A DNA stretch of 21,152 nt from Phaeoceros laevis (taxonomy: Eukaryota > Anthocerotophyta > Anthocerotopsida > Notothyladales). Positions 20,209 to 21,152 of this stretch are shown piece by piece; positions within the stretch are counted from its first letter, which is position 1; each line of letters opens with the position of its first letter. Below the pieces are notes generated by a model, which made no database searches, had not been told where the DNA came from, and was given only the letters and a program-made list of their open reading frames with translations. Both the position numbers and the translations under genes were made by a program. The stretch lies in NCBI GenBank assembly GCA_049999765.1, contig JBNGIQ010007367.1, positions 1-21,152 of the forward strand, written 5' to 3'.

Positions 20209-21150
20209 TTATGAGCAAGCTAAAAAAAGAAATTGACTAAAAATAATCACCAATGCATAGAAAATAAGAGACCAATTGTTGTTGAAGTGCGGGGTCGTTG
20301 AGTAATTGACGAAGGCAAGGGAAGGACCCTTGAAGATTCGCAACCACACTAAGCGAGTGGCGAGGCATTTGCCGAGGATGTGAGTCCGAGTCTCCTCCGC
20401 AGCCCCACATTTACGACAAAGTGGCGAGCCTGGAATGTTGAATCGGCAGAAGTAAGTCCCAATGGCCATGTGGCCGGTCCGAAGTTGGGTGAGGAAGGAG
20501 GAGATGCGTCTCTCATGAGCAGCTAGGCGCTTAAGCACGGACGGTGATGGGCCACTCCCCACCACCTGTTTCAAGGCAGATGCCTTAGAAGAAGACGTCC
20601 ACATATGATGCCATCTGGAGAGCATGGAGGAGTTGATGATTTGAAATGCCCGTGATTTGGTCAAAACCTGATCTGCTTCAGCCACAGGGAGGAGGGTAGC
20701 CGCTTTAGCTAGCGAATCAGCAACTTCGTTTCCAACAATCTTGCTGTGGCCCGGGATCCAGTGGAGTAGCAGAGAGATGTCAGGGTAGGAATGGAGGAGG
20801 GATTGAATGGCAGCAAGAGCGGCCGTGGAGGAGCTTTGACCAGAGCGAGCTAAGACATCGAGAAGAGAGGAAATGGCAGCCTAGTTGTTAGAGAAGATGG
20901 TTATCGAGCGAACATGAGGAAGGGTGAGGAGGATAGAGGGTAAAGAAAGTAGAACCTTGACAATCGCGAGGAGTTCTGCATCATAGATGCCACTGAAGTG
21001 GCCAAGGCCGAAAGAGAGTTGATGCACTAGTTGCTCTTGGAAGTAGTAGACCGCCGCACCACCTGCTTTGTTGTCGAGGAGAGAGCCATCTGTGTATACT
21101 GAAAGAGAGTGAGGGACAGGGTAGAGAGAAGAGTGGGAGGCAATTGCTTC
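20209..21150 (-). pseudogene. LINE ORF2 C-terminus: inactivated RNase H plus zinc-binding tail
   Basis: Reading from the edge: SVYTDGSLLD carries the first catalytic Asp (codon 21090-21088); GIYDAELLAI the catalytic Glu; then TIFSNN-stop-AAISSLL, where the family expects S-D-[NS]-Q-A-A; then HWIPGHSKIVGNEVADSLAK, the final His and Asp region. After the RNase H come a helical segment (RISSFLTQLRTGHMAIG) and CRKCGAAEETRTHILGKC, a C-x2-C-x8-H-x4-C site usual in this group. The frame ends with TAA at 20211-20209. The third catalytic Asp is Asn (AAC, 20889-20887) and the following Gln codon is TAG (20883-20881), so this copy is dead. The remaining 224 codons after the stop are open. Confidence 0.85.
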
Positions 21151-21152
21151 CT

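Larger units (their letters stand above)
20074..21152 (-). mobile_element. 3' end of a non-LTR retrotransposon (LINE with RNase H), truncated by the window
   Basis: The minus-strand frame runs in from the right edge and contains an RNase H domain followed by a C-terminal CCHC-type zinc-binding segment. This is the order found at the end of ORF2 in RNase H-bearing LINEs (I- and Tad-like groups). The reverse transcriptase and endonuclease would lie to the right of the window. The left limit is set by the CAAA-rich tract and is approximate. Confidence 0.8.

Overview
This is a eukaryotic window: coding sequence is split by many short GT-AG introns, and every gene I can rebuild lies on the minus strand. 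A plant-type RsmD-like rRNA methyltransferase gene with short introns, next to a large filamin-repeat surface protein, suggests a streptophyte. A non-seed land plant or charophyte alga would fit, but the sequence does not let me name a species.

The window is dominated by one giant minus-strand gene (about 16,724 down to 1,126). I joined 22 exons by hand. Phases agree at every junction, and the exon lengths sum to 13,026 nt, or 4,341 residues plus a stop. The predicted protein has a signal peptide, about two dozen filamin/Ig-like repeats marked by D-x-[YF]-[GN]-N turns, a PKD/REJ-type (receptor for egg jelly) region, and a hydrophobic C-terminal tail that looks like a GPI-anchor signal. It has no visible GPS cleavage site, PLAT domain or polycystin channel. 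It is probably a very large, heavily glycosylated surface adhesion or recognition protein.

Upstream of it (17,623 to about 19,086, same strand) is a seven-exon gene for an RsmD-family 16S rRNA guanine-N2 methyltransferase, probably organellar. The roughly 900 bp between the two genes holds an (AC)n(CT)n microsatellite flanked by small palindromes.

The left edge (1 to about 550) holds a broken minus-strand fragment resembling an NFX1-type zinc-finger (ZNFX1-like) helicase. It has in-frame stops, is bracketed by a perfect 16-bp inverted repeat, and is followed by a foldback cluster. The right edge (20,209 to 21,152) is the 3' part of a decayed non-LTR retrotransposon: an RNase H domain carrying a catalytic Asp-to-Asn change and a stop, then a CCHC-type zinc-binding C-terminus. 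I see no RNA genes or CRISPR arrays, and no supported plus-strand gene.
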